Origin: Actinomadura luteofluorescens
GTDB taxonomy: Bacteria > Actinomycetota > Actinomycetes > Streptosporangiales > Streptosporangiaceae
Reading direction: 5' to 3'
DNA length: 64,000 bases
Assembly: GCF_013409365.1 (NCBI RefSeq)
Contig: NZ_JACCBA010000001.1
Coordinates: 3,596,001 to 3,660,000, forward strand
This document shows, in pieces, positions 25,372 through 33,601 of the stretch (within the stretch, counting starts at the first letter, position 1; each line of letters begins with the position of its first letter). Under the pieces are notes generated by a model. The model was not told where the DNA came from and did not search any database. It worked only from the letters and a program-made list of their open reading frames with translations. The position numbers and the translations under genes were made by a program.

Positions 25372-26418
25372 GTGAGCGTGAACATGGACGCTGAGAAGCA
25401 AGGGACCCCCGTTCAGCCTGGCCGGCTCGCGAACCTCCGGTCCAGGTTCCGCGACGGGCAGGACCGCGCGCCGACCTCGGTCTTCGTCGTCGGCACGCTG
25501 TTCTCGGGCTCGACCCTGCTCGGGCGCGACATGACCACACGGATTCGGGACGCCCACTACGTCGGCGAGCTGAACAACTTCACGCAGATGCCCGAGTACA
25601 GCCACAAGAACGCCGGTCGGAACTGCGGGCCCTGCTCGCTGCTCGGCAAGGAGTGCCGGCACTTCACGGACGCGCTCCGGGAGCGGGTGTCGTACGGCGA
25701 CATCCCCGGCATGCACCGGCGCTTCGCCCAGTCGCTGGGCGTTTCGGTGATCGTCGACGGAAGCAAGTACGTCGCGTGGCTCCGGCAGGCCATCGAACAG
25801 CAGCTCGCCGACCCGGCGAACCGGGCACTCGTGAAAGTGATCGTCACGGCGCGGAACCCGATCGCCTTCGCGATCAGCCACCGGAACCGGACGGGGGAGC
25901 CGCTGTGGCGGGGCGCGGGCATCTGGCGGGACACGTACGTGGACGCCCTCCGCACCGCCAACACGTACGGTCTGCCGCACATGGTCGTCCGCTACGAGGA
26001 CCACATGGCGCGCCCGGAACGGTCACTGGAGCGGCTGGCCGGCTTCCTGCACCTCCCGCTGGACTCCGAGCCCGACAACACGAGGATCCACGACACCGGC
26101 GGCAATTGGAGCTCCTTCGTCCCGTACGTGGGAAGAGAGCAGCTCGAGACGCACATCCGGCGGCTCGACGGTCCCGGGCGTGCGGAGGCGGAGGACTTCG
26201 TGCGGCATGCCCGGGCGTATTGGAACGACGCGAAGCCCCGGGAGGACGCCCGCTGGCGAGGCGGCCTGGAGGCCGGTGAGGTCAACGCGGTCCTCAGCAC
26301 GCCGGGGGTGACCGACCTGGCGGGCGTCCTCGGCTACAACGTCGCGGAGATCGTCCACGCGGCCGTCCGGGGCACGCCGCCGAAGCCCCGCAAACCCATG
26401 CCCGCCGCCGAGCAGTGA
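25372..26418 (+). CDS. Sulfotransferase-family protein
   Basis: A 348-residue protein. The 5'-phosphosulfate loop is SVFVVGTLFSGSTLLGRDM (about residues 36-54), and the 3'-phosphate element is VIVTARNPIAFAISHRNR (about 161-178). GLPHMVVRYEDHMARPERSLERLAGFL is the usual block after it. PAPS-dependent sulfotransferases move sulfate onto carbohydrates, lipids or small metabolites. A compact cysteine cluster (NCGPCSLLGKEC, about 85-96) sits in the substrate-cap region and may bind a metal. GTG 25372 or ATG 25384 could be the start. No PAPS synthesis gene is nearby; a SulP transporter lies 8 kb away, which is not evidence of linkage. Confidence 0.8.
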   Translation: MSVNMDAEKQGTPVQPGRLANLRSRFRDGQDRAPTSVFVVGTLFSGSTLLGRDMTTRIRDAHYVGELNNFTQMPEYSHKNAGRNCGPCSLLGKECRHFTDALRERVSYGDIPGMHRRFAQSLGVSVIVDGSKYVAWLRQAIEQQLADPANRALVKVIVTARNPIAFAISHRNRTGEPLWRGAGIWRDTYVDALRTANTYGLPHMVVRYEDHMARPERSLERLAGFLHLPLDSEPDNTRIHDTGGNWSSFVPYVGREQLETHIRRLDGPGRAEAEDFVRHARAYWNDAKPREDARWRGGLEAGEVNAVLSTPGVTDLAGVLGYNVAEIVHAAVRGTPPKPRKPMPAAEQ

Positions 26419-26478
26419 CGCACGCTGCTCGGCCGGCTTCCCCGCCTGGCCTGAGTTCGACGGCGAGGGCCACGCGGC

Positions 26479-27696
26479 TCAGTCGGGCAGGTCGGCCAGG
26501 GCGGCTTCGGCGGCGCGGCGGCCGGAGACCAGGGCGCCTTGGATGGATCCGGTGTCGCGGTGGTCTCCGCATACGTAGCGGCCCCTGCGTATCCGCACCG
26601 GGCGCCGCAGCCGCAGTGGCGGAAGCATCGCCGGAAGAGCGCCTTTGATCGGATAAGTGGCGATCAGCTCCCACGCGGCGGTGTCACCGTAGATCTCGTC
26701 CAGCCGCCCGCGCACGCGCGACTCGTCGGTATCGATCCCGAGCACGGAGGTCGAGATGAGCGCGCGGCCGTCGGCGGAGTACTCGGGCGCCGCGTCGGTG
26801 AGCACGAGGGTGTCGGTGATGATCCCCTCGGCGTCCAGGATCTGCACGGGCTCCTCCAGCGGGGACTTCGGCGCCGAGTGGTAGAAGGTGGTGACGTCCC
26901 GCATGACGGGCGCCTCGACCTCGGGGACGAGGGCGGCTGCCTGGGCGGGGTCGGTCGCCACGATGACGGCATCGGCCTCGACCGTCTTCCCATCGGAGGT
27001 CTGCACCCCCTCGCCGGTGACCGCTCGCACGGCGGTCTCCAGCGACAGCGCTCCGTCCGGCAGCCGCGCCGCGAGTTGCTCCGCCATCCGTCCCATCCCG
27101 AGAGCGGGAACGCCGATCGTGCCGCGTGCGAACGACCGCCAGATCAGGTGGAAGAAGCGGCTCGACGTCTCCAGTTCCCGTTCCAGCAGCACTCCGGCCA
27201 GGAACGGGCGCAGCAGCTTTTCGATCATCTGGTCGGAAATGCCCCAGTGGCGAAGCTCCGCGGCCGTGCCGCGGTCGGTCTGGTGCAGGATCCGCGAGGT
27301 GGGGAACGTCAGGTCGCGAGCGGTCATCGCGGCCACCGCGGCCTTGTCGCGGACGGAGCCGATATCGGCAAGGGCGCCGCTCAGCGCATGCCGGGGGTGC
27401 CTCCACGGGAGCATCACGCGCTCACGCCGTCCCTCATGGAAGACGAGCAGACCGGAGGCGAACGGCCTCAGGTCCAGGGCCTGGATGTCCAGGACACGCC
27501 TGGCCTCGGGATAGGCCGTATTGAAGACCTGGAACCCCCGGTCAAGACGGAATCCGTCGACGATATCGGTCCGCGTCCTGCCCCCGACCCAGTCGGACGC
27601 CTCCAGCACCTGCACCGGCACCCCGGCCTCATGCAGCCTCACCGCACACGCCAGCCCGGCCAGGCCGGCACCGACGACCACCACGGCACCAGTCAC
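26479..27696 (-). CDS. FAD-dependent amine-oxidase-type oxidoreductase
   Basis: A 405-residue flavoprotein. The N-terminal Rossmann motif VVVVGAGLAGLACAVRLHEAG with Glu in VLEASDWVGGRTRT binds FAD. ADAVIVATDPAQAAALVP is the second GD-type segment, and the C-terminus has YVCGDHRDTGSIQGALVSGRRAAEAAL, the typical FAD-closing block. It resembles protoporphyrinogen oxidase/phytoene desaturase-like members of uncertain substrate. GTG start with GGAAGGTGGGGG upstream. An internal piece of a close paralogue survives as a relic at 9838-10033. Confidence 0.88.
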   Translation of the reverse strand: MTGAVVVVGAGLAGLACAVRLHEAGVPVQVLEASDWVGGRTRTDIVDGFRLDRGFQVFNTAYPEARRVLDIQALDLRPFASGLLVFHEGRRERVMLPWRHPRHALSGALADIGSVRDKAAVAAMTARDLTFPTSRILHQTDRGTAAELRHWGISDQMIEKLLRPFLAGVLLERELETSSRFFHLIWRSFARGTIGVPALGMGRMAEQLAARLPDGALSLETAVRAVTGEGVQTSDGKTVEADAVIVATDPAQAAALVPEVEAPVMRDVTTFYHSAPKSPLEEPVQILDAEGIITDTLVLTDAAPEYSADGRALISTSVLGIDTDESRVRGRLDEIYGDTAAWELIATYPIKGALPAMLPPLRLRRPVRIRRGRYVCGDHRDTGSIQGALVSGRRAAEAALADLPD

Positions 27697-27820
27697 CAGA
27701 CCCCCACCTTCCGTAACGGCCCCCCGGATGGGCGGTTTGACCTCACGGTCCTCCTGCCCATCCTGTGGCCCCTTACCCGGTCACCCCCCGTCGTGCCGTG
27801 CGGGCCGTAGTGGTTCTGGG

Positions 27821-28204
27821 TCAGGCCTTGGTGCGCTGCTGCTTGAGGCGGAGTTCCTCTTCGCGGACCTTGGCTCGGGTGGCTTGCTCGCGTTCCAGCC
27901 ACTCGGGGTTTTCGGCCTTCAGATCCTCGATCTCGGCGGTGGTGAGGGGGCCCGTGATGCCGCCGCGGGCCAGGCCTGAGGCGGAGACACGGAGTTTGGT
28001 GGCGACGACCTGGCGGGGGTGGGGGCCCTCGCGGCGAAGGTCGGTGAGCCATGCGGGCGGGTTGGCCTGGAGCGCGTTCAGTTCGTCCCGGGAGACAGGG
28101 CCTTCCTGGAACTCGGCGGGCGCTGCCGACAGCAGGATCCCCAGCTTCTTGGCCGCGGTCGCGGACTTCATGGTCTGCGGGGTCTTCGCCTTGGACGTGC
28201 TCAT
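27821..28204 (-). CDS. DUF5997 family protein
   Basis: A 127-residue charged protein without membrane segments. MKSATAAKKLGILLSAAPAEFQEGPVSRDELNALQANPPAWLTDLRREGPHPRQVVATKL matches the DUF5997 family of actinobacteria, and the C-terminal third is a long Arg/Glu helix. It is always small and of unknown function. It is divergent from a LysR effector-domain gene with 54 bases between the starts; this pairing is common in actinobacteria and suggests co-regulation or a working pair. Confidence 0.8.
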   Translation of the reverse strand: MSTSKAKTPQTMKSATAAKKLGILLSAAPAEFQEGPVSRDELNALQANPPAWLTDLRREGPHPRQVVATKLRVSASGLARGGITGPLTTAEIEDLKAENPEWLEREQATRAKVREEELRLKQQRTKA

Positions 28205-28258
28205 GACTCAAGGGTAGCCAGCGGAAGGGGGCTGCCCGGACGTGACTAGGCTGAGGGA

Positions 28259-28945
28259 GTGACCGAAGGTGAGTTCCGGCTGGCCTACGTGCCGGGGGTG
28301 ACGCCCGCGAAGTGGGCTGGGGTGTGGGCCGAGCGGGTGCGAGACGTGCCGCTTCGGCTGGTGCAGGTCCCCGCCGCCGATATCGTCCCCCTGCTGCGCA
28401 AGGGTGATGTGGACGCGGCGTTCGTGCGCCTGCCCGTCGACCGCGAGGCCCTCCACGTGATCCCGCTGTACCTGGAGACGACCGTCGTGGTGGTGCCCAA
28501 GGACCACGCGGTGGCCGCGGCGGAGGAGGTGGAGCTTGCCGATCTCGCCGACGAGGACGTGTTCGAGCCGCTCGACGAGGTCCTGACCTGGGACGAGCGC
28601 CCCGGGCAGCCGGCCTTCACCCGTCCCGAGCACACCGCTGAGGCGATCGAGTTGGTGGCGTCGGGGACCGGCACCCTGCTGCTCCCGCAGTCTTTGGCCC
28701 GCCTCCACCACCGCAGAGACCTCACCTACCGCACGGTGACCGACGCTCCTCAATCCCAGATCGGCCTGGCCTGGCTCGAGGTCGAGACGACCGACCTCAT
28801 GGAGGAACTGATCGGCATCGTCCGCGGCCGCACCCCCAACAGCTCCCGCGGCCGCAACGCCCAACAGCGGCCCGCCACCAAGAAGCCGCCGCGCCAGCGC
28901 TCCACCCCCAAGCAGCACCGCCGCCAAAAGCGCCGCCGGACGTGA
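28259..28945 (+). CDS. LysR substrate-binding-domain protein lacking the HTH
   Basis: The 228-residue protein reads from its first residues as the periplasmic-binding-like effector domain of LysR regulators (FRLAYVPGVTPAKWAGVWAERVRDVPLRLVQV, LLRKGDVDAAFVRLPVD, TTVVVVPKDHAVAAAEEVEL). No winged helix precedes it. The last 45 residues are Arg/Lys/Pro-rich and could bind nucleic acid. GTG start at 28259. Without a DNA-binding domain it may modulate another regulator or act as a ligand sensor. It is divergent from a DUF5997 gene. Confidence 0.82.
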   Translation: MTEGEFRLAYVPGVTPAKWAGVWAERVRDVPLRLVQVPAADIVPLLRKGDVDAAFVRLPVDREALHVIPLYLETTVVVVPKDHAVAAAEEVELADLADEDVFEPLDEVLTWDERPGQPAFTRPEHTAEAIELVASGTGTLLLPQSLARLHHRRDLTYRTVTDAPQSQIGLAWLEVETTDLMEELIGIVRGRTPNSSRGRNAQQRPATKKPPRQRSTPKQHRRQKRRRT

Positions 28946-28950
28946 AGAGA

Positions 28951-28969
28951 CGCCCCAATCTGCGGGGCG
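28951..28969 (+). terminator. Short hairpin after the LysR effector-domain gene
   Basis: CGCCCC-AATCTGC-GGGGCG begins five bases after the stop codon. Six G/C pairs and no U-tract; a plausible weak terminator. Confidence 0.4.
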
Positions 28970-28990
28970 CGATTCCGCGGCGCTACCGGG

Positions 28991-29125
28991 TCACTGCCAG
29001 GTGAACACGACCCGCGTGCCCTCGGGGGTGGTCACCTCGACGTCGCGAGTACGCCACGGCGTATCCCTCGGCCCGGCCACGCTGCCCGGCACGAGATCCG
29101 AACACGCCTCGACGAGGGGATCTAC
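28991..29125 (-). pseudogene. C-terminal fragment of a glyoxalase/VOC-fold protein
   Basis: The frame ends DLVPGSVAGPRDTPW-RTRDVEVTTPEGTRVVFTW-Q-stop. The G-P-x-DTPW-x-xRDVEVTTPEG-x-RVVFTW pattern is the last strand set of vicinal-oxygen-chelate proteins. No N-terminal module or start is present. It is in the same frame as the truncated membrane protein immediately upstream (29135-29332), separated from it only by one TGA. Confidence 0.5.
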
Positions 29126-29134
29126 CGTCGCCCC

Positions 29135-29332
29135 TCACGCGGCGTGAGGGTCAAGCCCGAAGCTGATCCCCGCGGCGAGGCCGAGCCGCCACAGCCCCGA
29201 CGGCACGTTCACCAGAGCGATGACGTGCGCGGCCCACACGGCCCACCGGGGCACCCCTGGAACGGTCCTCCACGGCGACGTCCGGTTCCCGGACCGCGAG
29301 ACGTCTCCTACCGGGCGAGGCAACAGCGTGGT
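29135..29332 (-). pseudogene. Truncated small membrane protein gene
   Basis: An ideal ribosome site (AGGAGG, six bases) precedes an ATG. The product starts MTTLLPRPVG and contains one membrane helix (PRWAVWAAHVIALVNVPSGL, then WRLGLAAG) before stopping after 65 residues. Actinomycete membrane proteins with this WAVxAAHVxxLVxxPSGLWRL motif continue for over 100 residues with more helices, so this one is probably truncated. Confidence 0.5.
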
Positions 29333-29718
29333 CATCACAACCTCCTGGAGTAAGGGCCGATCACGGCCCGTCTGGCCTGGTGATCTCCGTCCTGGCACAA
29401 ACGTGCCGTTCCGCACCTGGTGGCCGGCTCCCCCGCCAGCGTGGATCGCCTGTGCCCTGTTCCCTCCCGCGGGGGAAGTCGGCGCCGCAGCCGACTTTGC
29501 GCTGGCCACAGCCTGCCGACCAGGCGAGGACTGCCCCCGACTACTTCAGCGACTCCCACTACTTCGCCACCGACATCGCTGGGGTCGTCCTCACCCGGAT
29601 CGAACGACCGGCCGTGGTCATCGCGCTCTCTGGCGGCCTGGCCAAGGGCTGAGGACGCTTCGCCGCGTCGGAGACGCGCGAGGTTTCACCGGAATGGCCG
29701 GCGCGAAGCATGGCGTTC
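29333..29718. other. Gene-poor region with inverted repeats
   Basis: About 385 bases without a confident gene. It holds AGTCGGC-GCCGCA-GCCGACT near 29487 and longer imperfect arms (GTGGCCGGC / GCTGGCCAC) around it, so it can fold strongly. A plus-strand frame ending YFSDSHYFATDIAGVVLTRIERP near 29560-29652 could be the tail of a lost gene but is unrecognised. Confidence 0.4.
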
Positions 29719-30420
29719 TCAACGGTCGTCCGCACCGCTGTCGCCATCGCGTTTGCGATGCCTGCGTTCACGGAGCCGCCAGATGACGACGGCGAGGACG
29801 ACCACAACGACGATCACGATCGCGGTGACCCGCCCGGCGACATGCTCGACCCGGGCGTATGCATGCCCGGCGAAGTATCCGAGCAGCGTGAAGGCCACGC
29901 CCCAGACCAGACCCCCGGCGGCGTTGTAGGCCAGGAACACCCGGCCCGGCATCCGCGAGACTCCGGCCAGCGCGGGCATGATCGCGCGGAAGAACGCGAC
30001 GAAGCGTCCGACGAAGACGGCGGCACCGCCCCGGCGCCGGATCAGGTCGCGGGCACCGTCCACACGGTCGCGGTGGCGGCGGAGGGGACGGCTGTCCAGG
30101 ATCGGCTGCCCGACATGGCGTCCGATCTGGTAGCCGACGAAGTCCCCCGCGATCGCCGCCAGGACCACGATCACGGCGAGCCACACGACGGAGACCTTCT
30201 GCTGGGCGGCCAGCGCCCCGCCGAGCACGACGGCGGTCTCACCGGGCAGAACGAAACCGAAGAACAGCGCGTCCTCGCAGAACACGAGCCCCGCGACGAC
30301 CCCGTAGATGACCGGTCCGGACAACCCGGCCACCCATGACGTAACCGAGGCGAACAAGACTTCAGCGCCCCCATCCGGATCCCTGAACGCCGACGGCGCT
30401 CCGAGCCCACCCGCCGGCAC
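29719..30420 (-). CDS. DedA-family (SNARE-associated) membrane protein
   Basis: The 233-residue protein has DedA blocks: CEDALFFGFVLPGETAVVLGGALA (re-entrant helix with Glu and Pro), AGDFVGYQIGRHVG, and RRRGGAAVFVGRFVAFFRAIMPALAGVSRMPGRVFLAYNAAGGLVWG. The Arg in GRFVAFFRAI is the conserved essential one. The C-terminus has one more TM and a basic tail. DedA proteins are proposed flippases for undecaprenyl phosphate or phospholipids and depend on proton motive force. The start is uncertain: a TTG at 30357 would remove 21 unconserved residues. Confidence 0.88.
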   Translation of the reverse strand: MPAGGLGAPSAFRDPDGGAEVLFASVTSWVAGLSGPVIYGVVAGLVFCEDALFFGFVLPGETAVVLGGALAAQQKVSVVWLAVIVVLAAIAGDFVGYQIGRHVGQPILDSRPLRRHRDRVDGARDLIRRRGGAAVFVGRFVAFFRAIMPALAGVSRMPGRVFLAYNAAGGLVWGVAFTLLGYFAGHAYARVEHVAGRVTAIVIVVVVVLAVVIWRLRERRHRKRDGDSGADDR

Positions 30421-30526
30421 CTCGCCTGCCGGACCTTTCCCCTACCCGGCGTCAATACCCCGACCGGCCGGGCCGTGCCCCCATCGGCCGGTCAGGAGTG
30501 GTGGCGCCGGGTCGACGCGGCGGCCG

Positions 30527-31675
30527 TCAGCAGAACACCTTGCCCGCGAAGGCATACAGCTTGTCGGCCGAGGGCGGGGAGGAGCCGAGGTTGACGGACA
30601 GGTTCATCTGCCGCCCGTCGTCGGAGCGGAGCGCGTAGGTGGTGTAGCCGATGAGCTGACCGCTGTGCCCGATCATGCGCTTGCCGCAGGGCAGCCTGTA
30701 CTCCTGCAGCCCGAGCCCGTAGGCGAAACCGGCGCCGGTGGGGTGCACGGCGCGCATCGCGGCGAGCGTCGCCGGCGACAGCAGGCGCCCGCCGAGCAGC
30801 CCGTCGAGGAACCGGCCGAGGTCGCGGGTGGTGGAGATCATCTCGCCCGCCGCCCAGTCCAGGGAAGGGTTCATGCGGGTGGCGTCCACGGTCCGCCCGT
30901 CCGGCAGCAGCGCGTAGCCGTGCGCGTGCGGGCGCGGGAGCCCGGGCCGGTCGCCGGGAACGATCGTCTGGGTCAGCCGGAGCGGACGCAGCACGCGCCG
31001 TTCCACCTCGTCGCCGTAGGGCCGACCGGTCAGCCGCTCGATCAGCTTCCCCACGACCACGTAGTTGGTGTTGGAGTACCTCCAGGTGACGTCCGGGGGG
31101 TTCTGGGCGGGGGTGCGGAACGCCTGCGCGAGGAGCCGGTCGGGCTTGTAGGCGCGGAACCGCTGCGCCCCGCGCCAGCGGTTGGTGGACCATCCCGGGT
31201 CGCTCATGTAGTCGCGAAGCAGGCTGGTGTGCTGGAGGACCTGCCGCACCGTGATGCGCTCCCCGTCCGGGACGACGCCGGGCAGGTGCTCGGCCACGGG
31301 GTCGTCGAGCCGCAGCCGTCGCTCGTCGACGAGTTGCAGCAGGACGGTCGCCGCGAACGTCTTGGTGACGCTGCCGATCCGGAAGTACCCGGCCGGGTCG
31401 GCGGGCCGTCCCGTCCGGACGTCGGACAGGCCCGCCGCGCCGGACCACTCGCCACCGCCCGCGGTTCGCACGCGGAGCAGGACGGCCGTGGCCGCCTTGG
31501 TCTTCACCAGGTCGTCCAGCATCCCCTGGAAGCCGTCCTGGGACGAGGGGGCACGGTTCGACCGTGGCTGAGCCGTATGCGCGCCGGGCACGGCGAGGAC
31601 GGCCATGGCCGTCGCGAGGGTCGCCGCCGTCGCGCTGGACACCGCGAACGCCGTCCATCGAGAGATTCTGATCAT
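30527..31675 (-). CDS. Secreted serine hydrolase (class C beta-lactamase / DD-peptidase fold)
   Basis: A 382-residue protein. A Sec signal peptide (hydrophobic to about residue 30, AHTA) precedes the catalytic fold. The active-site motifs are SVTK (S102, K105), YSN (Y200-N202) and HSG (H337-G339), as in D-alanyl-D-alanine carboxypeptidases and esterases of family S12. LLGGRLLSPATLAAM and FAYGLGLQEY are typical flanking blocks. It likely acts outside the membrane on peptidoglycan stems or small esters; motifs alone do not make it a beta-lactamase. A second member of the fold is at 46237. Confidence 0.9.
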   Translation of the reverse strand: MIRISRWTAFAVSSATAATLATAMAVLAVPGAHTAQPRSNRAPSSQDGFQGMLDDLVKTKAATAVLLRVRTAGGGEWSGAAGLSDVRTGRPADPAGYFRIGSVTKTFAATVLLQLVDERRLRLDDPVAEHLPGVVPDGERITVRQVLQHTSLLRDYMSDPGWSTNRWRGAQRFRAYKPDRLLAQAFRTPAQNPPDVTWRYSNTNYVVVGKLIERLTGRPYGDEVERRVLRPLRLTQTIVPGDRPGLPRPHAHGYALLPDGRTVDATRMNPSLDWAAGEMISTTRDLGRFLDGLLGGRLLSPATLAAMRAVHPTGAGFAYGLGLQEYRLPCGKRMIGHSGQLIGYTTYALRSDDGRQMNLSVNLGSSPPSADKLYAFAGKVFC

Positions 31676-31807
31676 GGGGGGACGCTACGGAGCCGGGCCT
31701 CTTGCCGCCCATGGGGACGGCCACCCGGCTCCCCTGCGGAAAACCGCACTCGCAAGGCGTCGTCGGGGACGCGGAACTTGCGTTACGGGCTGGCCGGCGT
31801 GGGCGTG

Positions 31808-32107
31808 TCAGCCGCCCAGCTTCACGACCAGCGAGCGAAGGTGCTGTGTCGCGGCGTTCTCCTGGCCGCGCTTCACCCACGCCTGGATGTGGTCGCTGAC
31901 CAGTTCGGCAAGGCTCTCGCGCTCGTCATCGCTGAACTCGACCGTGGTCGTGGTGCTGGTCCGGCAGTCGTAAGCCGTGAAGAGGATGTCTCCGACCGCC
32001 TGTTCGGCCGCCGGGGGCTTCCGGTTGCGCTGAGCATGCCATCCGGCGCTGCTGTTGACGACGCCCCAGCCGTGCAGGGCTTCGTAGTTGGTGAGTTCGA
32101 GCCTCAT
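31808..32107 (-). CDS. Hypothetical protein, 99 residues
   Basis: A small soluble protein. ATG 32107 follows GAGAGG at about ten bases. It has a Trp/Gly-rich start (MRLELTNYEALHGWGVVNSSAGW), an acidic helix (FSDDERESLAELVSDHIQAWVKRG) and a short basic end. No domain is recognised. It stands alone between two oppositely oriented genes. Confidence 0.5.
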   Translation of the reverse strand: MRLELTNYEALHGWGVVNSSAGWHAQRNRKPPAAEQAVGDILFTAYDCRTSTTTTVEFSDDERESLAELVSDHIQAWVKRGQENAATQHLRSLVVKLGG

Positions 32108-32335
32108 GGGCCGGGTACCTCTCGCGAAGAGGGTGTGGCCACACCCTAGGCAGCACCTTACGCGGGTATCTCCCCCAGGCAGGCTGACCAGGCGACACGC
32201 GTGGGCGATATTCGGCACGGGCCGGGGGCCGCAGCCGCGTGTCTCCGGTTCTCCCGATCGGGAACGTCCGACCTTCGCACTATGGTGCGTTCTCATGAAC
32301 ACACTTCAGACCCGCTTCGATGAGAAGGCCCGGGC

Positions 32336-32587
32336 GTGAGCCGCTACAGGGGGCCCGCCACCCTGATCAGCGGTGAGGGAGCGGAGGTCGAGGTCTACGT
32401 CGATCTGCGCGCCAAGCAGCGGGAGTGGTCCGGGACCGCGACCATCGCCGACTTCGATGCCGACGGACCCGCCGACCAGACGCTGAGGCTTCCCGACGGC
32501 CGCGAGGCACAGGTCACGCTCGGCGGTTCGGAGGCCTGGTCCGACGTCGTCACGCTGGTCGGAAGCGGTTCGCCGCCTTTCGCCTGA
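32336..32587 (+). CDS. Hypothetical beta-rich protein, 83 residues
   Basis: GTG start. The sequence reads as alternating beta strands (YRGPATLISGEGAEVEVYVDL, WSGTATIADFDADGP, QTLRLPDGREAQVTL). The RGPATL...V-L...G-W-G-x-x pattern recurs in small uncharacterised actinobacterial proteins. No signal peptide. Followed 81 bases later by another hypothetical on the same strand. Confidence 0.55.
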   Translation: MSRYRGPATLISGEGAEVEVYVDLRAKQREWSGTATIADFDADGPADQTLRLPDGREAQVTLGGSEAWSDVVTLVGSGSPPFA

Positions 32588-32668
32588 GACCGGCGCCCCG
32601 GCCAGGCCCGCCCGCAGGGGCCTGCCGCGTGCGAAGAGGCCGCCTCGTTTTCGATCGTTGCCTAGATT

Positions 32669-33574
32669 GTGCAGATGCGTGTCCTCCTCGCCGAGCGAGT
32701 GGCTCCGTCCGCGCCTTTGACGGACGACGAAGTCGGGCTGTCGTACACGGTCGGCGCGGAGGGCGTGATCGGTGTTCTGGCGACCAGCGAACCCGGTCTG
32801 GCGCGAGGCTTCGTCCGTGGGCCGGGCCACAATTCGTTGCCGTTCTACCGGCCGCCGCCGTCCTGTCCGGCGGTGCTTTACAGCTACGTGGCGCATGAAT
32901 GGCATCGGCTGGAACTGTCCTGCCTTCCCGTTTCTTACCCGCTGATCGCTCTGCTGGCGCGCGGTGAACTGCTGGTCGCCTGTCCCTGCCTCCCCTGGAT
33001 CGACGGCCGCTGGGAGTCCCGTAACGCCCACGTCTTCGGCCCGGACGGAACGCATCGGCGCACTTTCGCGCTGGGCGATGACATCGAGCGGATCGTCTCG
33101 GACGATTCCGGCACCATCTGGACCACGCACGGCGAGCAAGGCTGGCCCGACTCGCTGAGCCTGGTACGTCGGGACCCGCACGGCACCTGGCTGTGGGACT
33201 CGGGGATCGCATGCCTCGACGACGCCGTCAACAGCCACGCGGGAGTCACCTGGGCGTACCGGAGCGGCTCACTGGTCCGGATACAGGCCGACCGTACGGC
33301 CGAGTACGCGTGCCCGGTGGACGACGTTCGCGCACTCGCCTTCACCGGCGACCACCTGTTGCTCGCCGGGCCCGACGACAGGCTTTCGTGGTGCGCGTTG
33401 ATCGACGGTGCGATCCGGTGGCTGGACGCCGCGGAAATCGTCGGACCGGCAGGCCCTTTGCGGGATTGGCAGGTTCTCGACACCCACGGCCCTCACCTGT
33501 ACCTGTACGACCATGGCGATGGATATCACCGCCTGGACATCACGGAAGAAGCACTCGGTCGCCCCACGCGTTGA
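32669..33574 (+). CDS. Hypothetical propeller-like protein, 301 residues
   Basis: The protein is made of short strand-rich repeats with loops such as HVFGPDGTHRRTFALGDDIERIVSDDSGTIW and WTTHGEQGW. These resemble the blades of an irregular beta propeller, where a display or lookup strand is followed by GDDI...W motifs. There is no signal peptide or membrane segment. GTG 32669 or ATG 32675 may be the start. Function unknown. Confidence 0.65.
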   Translation: MQMRVLLAERVAPSAPLTDDEVGLSYTVGAEGVIGVLATSEPGLARGFVRGPGHNSLPFYRPPPSCPAVLYSYVAHEWHRLELSCLPVSYPLIALLARGELLVACPCLPWIDGRWESRNAHVFGPDGTHRRTFALGDDIERIVSDDSGTIWTTHGEQGWPDSLSLVRRDPHGTWLWDSGIACLDDAVNSHAGVTWAYRSGSLVRIQADRTAEYACPVDDVRALAFTGDHLLLAGPDDRLSWCALIDGAIRWLDAAEIVGPAGPLRDWQVLDTHGPHLYLYDHGDGYHRLDITEEALGRPTR

Positions 33575-33601
33575 ATCGCGCAAGGAACAGCTGCGGTTGC
33601 G

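Noticed and set aside
30308..32149. A 613-residue open frame on the plus strand
   Set aside because: Antisense to the serine hydrolase and neighbours, biased composition, no motifs.
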